The notes beneath the pieces were generated by a model. The model saw only the letters and a list, made by a program, of their open reading frames with translations, had not been told where the DNA came from and made no database searches. DNA of 64,000 bases from assembly GCA_001544595.2 (NCBI GenBank), contig FCOH02000010.1, forward strand, positions 124,001-188,000. The letters are read 5' to 3'. Of this stretch, positions 62,350 through 64,000 are shown one piece after another (position 1 is the first letter of the stretch; each line of letters opens with the position of its first letter). The DNA is from Caballeronia peredens. GTDB taxonomy: Bacteria; Pseudomonadota; Gammaproteobacteria; Burkholderiales; Burkholderiaceae. Both the position numbers and the translations under genes were made by a program.

Positions 62350-63234
62350 TCATCGTTCCTGACGCGGCGCACACCGTTTGAGGATTTTTTGCCATCCATT
62401 ACGGGCGCGCACAGCCTCACCGAGAATGTCGAGATACTCGTCGTGATCCACACGATCATCCGCCGGCAACGAGGCTTTGGCGTGAAGCGCGAGCGCCGCT
62501 TGCCGTTGTCGGGTGCCTTCAGCCAGCGAGATGATACGGCTGTACGCCTCGCACGCGTAAGCAAAAGTCTCGCGCTTCGAATAGTCGATGTTCAACAAAA
62601 ATTCCTTGCGACGTTTCTCGTTTAGCCCGACGGTCGCTCGTTTGCAGTTGTGGAAGATGTGCGCCGCCTCGTGGACGACGAAATCCGCAAACGGGTCAGT
62701 TTCCTCAAAGTACATCGTAGAGACAAAACAAGTTGTCTCTTCGCTCAGCCCAACGATGCCGTTCGCCTCTTGCGATAGGCCAGGGGCACCGACACTCGCT
62801 AGATAGATGTTGGCGACGTCCCATGATGTCGACAACCACGTTTGCCGCGCGAGGACTGCGGCGACGTTGTCCGGGGTGAGAAACACGACGCTGCGAGCCA
62901 GTGTGTCCAAGATGATGCAGTGTTCATCGGCGGGAAACAGTCCATTGACCATCGGCGAAAGCTTGTCGCGGGCCCAGGCGTTCAGATTGCCTGGCACGCT
63001 CGCCTGGCTGCCCAAGCCATGCGCTCGCCGAAGCGTCTCTTCCACAAGCGCTGTTCGCAAGCAGTGCGTAGCCCGTTGCGCGACGTCGATAAAATTGTCG
63101 CCCGGCCAGCCCGCGAAGTTGCTGTCGTAGTCGCCACTATCGAGGTAGCGCTTCACTTCGTATCGGAGCCACGCCGGCGTGCCGACTTTCGGGCTCTCAT
63201 GGTCACGGTCTGCGACGCTCGATGACACTTCCAT
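62350..63234 (-). CDS. Putative metallopeptidase with HEAAH motif
   Basis: A 294-residue protein with FADFVVHEAAHIFHNCK; HEAAH is residues 188-192, a HExxH-type zinc site. A Glu at 222 or 229 in RETFAYACEAYSRI is well placed for the third ligand. The spacing (about 30 residues) fits gluzincin-like enzymes. No signal peptide, so cytoplasmic. The start is set at ATG 63234 (MEVSSSV) because the longer frame to 63354 lacks a ribosome site. Family unknown; could be a defence or toxin-type protease. Confidence 0.65.
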   Translation of the reverse strand: MEVSSSVADRDHESPKVGTPAWLRYEVKRYLDSGDYDSNFAGWPGDNFIDVAQRATHCLRTALVEETLRRAHGLGSQASVPGNLNAWARDKLSPMVNGLFPADEHCIILDTLARSVVFLTPDNVAAVLARQTWLSTSWDVANIYLASVGAPGLSQEANGIVGLSEETTCFVSTMYFEETDPFADFVVHEAAHIFHNCKRATVGLNEKRRKEFLLNIDYSKRETFAYACEAYSRIISLAEGTRQRQAALALHAKASLPADDRVDHDEYLDILGEAVRARNGWQKILKRCAPRQER

Positions 63235-63350
63235 ATTGTGAGAGTCGGTTGATGCGGAAGGACAAAGCTCGAAGATACTGCGGAACGCGACACACTTCAA
63301 TGGCTGCGCGATACGACTCCTAAGGCGTCTCAAGGTTTCGCCCCGCGTTG

Positions 63351-63649
63351 CCAAAAAACCTGCCGCGCATGCGCATCGGATATGACCTGAGCGACGAACA
63401 GACGTCCGCGTTCGCGTGCTTGAGCGCGCCGGTGAAAAACGCAGCGAGACGCTACATTACGAGCCGTCAAGACTCACTGTCATCGAACACAACCGCTTCA
63501 AATATGCAGGGAAGAAGGATGGCGAGTCGACCATCGTCACGGCGAGCGCTCAGCCCTCGCCGCTGCCCAAGAGCAATGCGAGCGCGAAGCTGCTCTCAAA
63601 CATCTTCATCAACACCTACCTCGATCATCTGCCCTTGAATCGGCAGTAG
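63351..63649 (+). pseudogene. Fragment of an IS66-family transposase
   Basis: KNLPRMRIGYDLSDEQTSAF in one frame, then after a shift GEKRSETLHYEPSRLTVIEH, STIVTASAQPSPLPKSNASA and IFINTYLDHLPLNRQ. These are middle parts of IS66 TnpC. Both ends are missing and the frame breaks near 63410. A dead IS remnant that marks rearrangement at the island's right edge. Confidence 0.85.
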
Positions 63650-63768
63650 TTGCGCATGCGCGTCGTGGTATTCATTTGCCGCGAGTCACGCCGTGCGACT
63701 GGAAGTTGGCCGCAGCAGAGTTGATTGCTGTGCTTATGCCACCGCTGCACGCGCGCCAATTGCAAGCG

Positions 63769-64000
63769 CCTCGCATGCGTGGCCACCTGGACGTGGAGCG
63801 CGGTGTTCTCGAGTTTTGCATCGCCGAGCAGCACCTGGATCACGTGGATAGCCCCGCGCCGTACGCGACCGACAGTGCGGTCTGGTGCTTCAGGTTGCCG
63901 GCCGCCTCGATGAGTCGCCGCACTTGATCGGGACTGAGCACGACGGGCAATATGCGGGGCACGCGCACCGGTTGCATCCTGACCATCAGCTCGGGGCGGT
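63769..64000 (-). pseudogene. Tyrosine recombinase remnant with the core deleted (runs off the right edge)
   Basis: On the minus strand from the edge: PVRVPRILPVVLSPDQVRRL then HQTALSVAYGAGL, the start of an IS91-associated phage-type integrase, followed by a stop. Another frame then gives IQVLLGDAKLENTALHVQVA, the C-terminal motif containing the usual G-H-x-x-x-x-x-T-x-x-Y region with Tyr replaced by His. The catalytic middle is deleted. Non-functional. Confidence 0.8.

Noticed and set aside
28400-64000. CRISPR array or cas genes linked to the Tn7-like genes
   Set aside because: No regularly spaced repeats and no Cas motifs seen; the GTTTTAGA copies are irregularly spaced and in both orientations.

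Overview
The window is high-GC proteobacterial DNA that reads like a Burkholderiaceae replicon (Paraburkholderia/Caballeronia type). The evidence is a DUF4148 protein, an exopolysaccharide cluster with gmd and galU, many LysR regulators, and strongly GC-biased third codon positions over the first 28 kb. No database search was possible, so all names rest on motifs and remembered family features.

Left half, 1 to about 28.3 kb, is ordinary host DNA. It holds an exopolysaccharide block (partial gmd, a secreted beta-propeller-like protein, a Wzx-type flippase, a fused double glycosyltransferase, an acyltransferase, galU). Next come an RlpA-like protein whose start codon lies in a long hairpin, a squalene/phytoene synthase, a LysR/hydrolase pair, a lipoprotein PBP4-type carboxypeptidase, class I aldolase, an NDH-2-like flavoprotein, DUF4148, LysR with mmsA, LysR with a nitronate monooxygenase, and a sulfonate-type uptake block (TauD dioxygenase, binding protein, two permeases, ATPase).

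Right half, about 28.4 to 64 kb, is an accessory island with lower GC, looser coding density, many orphan and broken genes and defence-type genes. From left to right: small DUF2188/DUF3892 genes; an XRE plus ImmA/IrrE pair; envelope proteins including a DUF922 HExxH protein; a dGTPase; a broken MTH538/TIR-like gene; a cytosine-5 DNA methyltransferase; and repeated copies of three unrecognised gene families, here called A (three copies), B (three copies plus a relic) and C (one copy plus a relic). Then come a Tn7-like tnsABC operon with conserved catalytic residues and, 6.5 kb upstream of tnsA, a short tniQ. Between tnsA and tniQ lies a second gene group: two DUF6471 genes, each beside a HAD-like gene that has lost its catalytic aspartates, plus a pair of proteins sharing one domain. 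A perfect 18-bp palindrome lies in front of the second DUF6471 gene, and a one-mismatch copy lies in front of the HAD gene that follows it. The window ends in fragments of an IS66 transposase and a tyrosine recombinase.

Two candidates stand out as undescribed systems. One is the A/B/C module between 31 and 48.6 kb, reduplicated and decaying, which touches a DNA methyltransferase and the tnsABC operon. The other is the DUF6471 plus inactive-HAD pair with its own operator. A short motif of the form GTTTTAGA recurs upstream of all three A genes, B3, tnsA and both DUF6471 genes, so these sets may share control or a mobilisation history.
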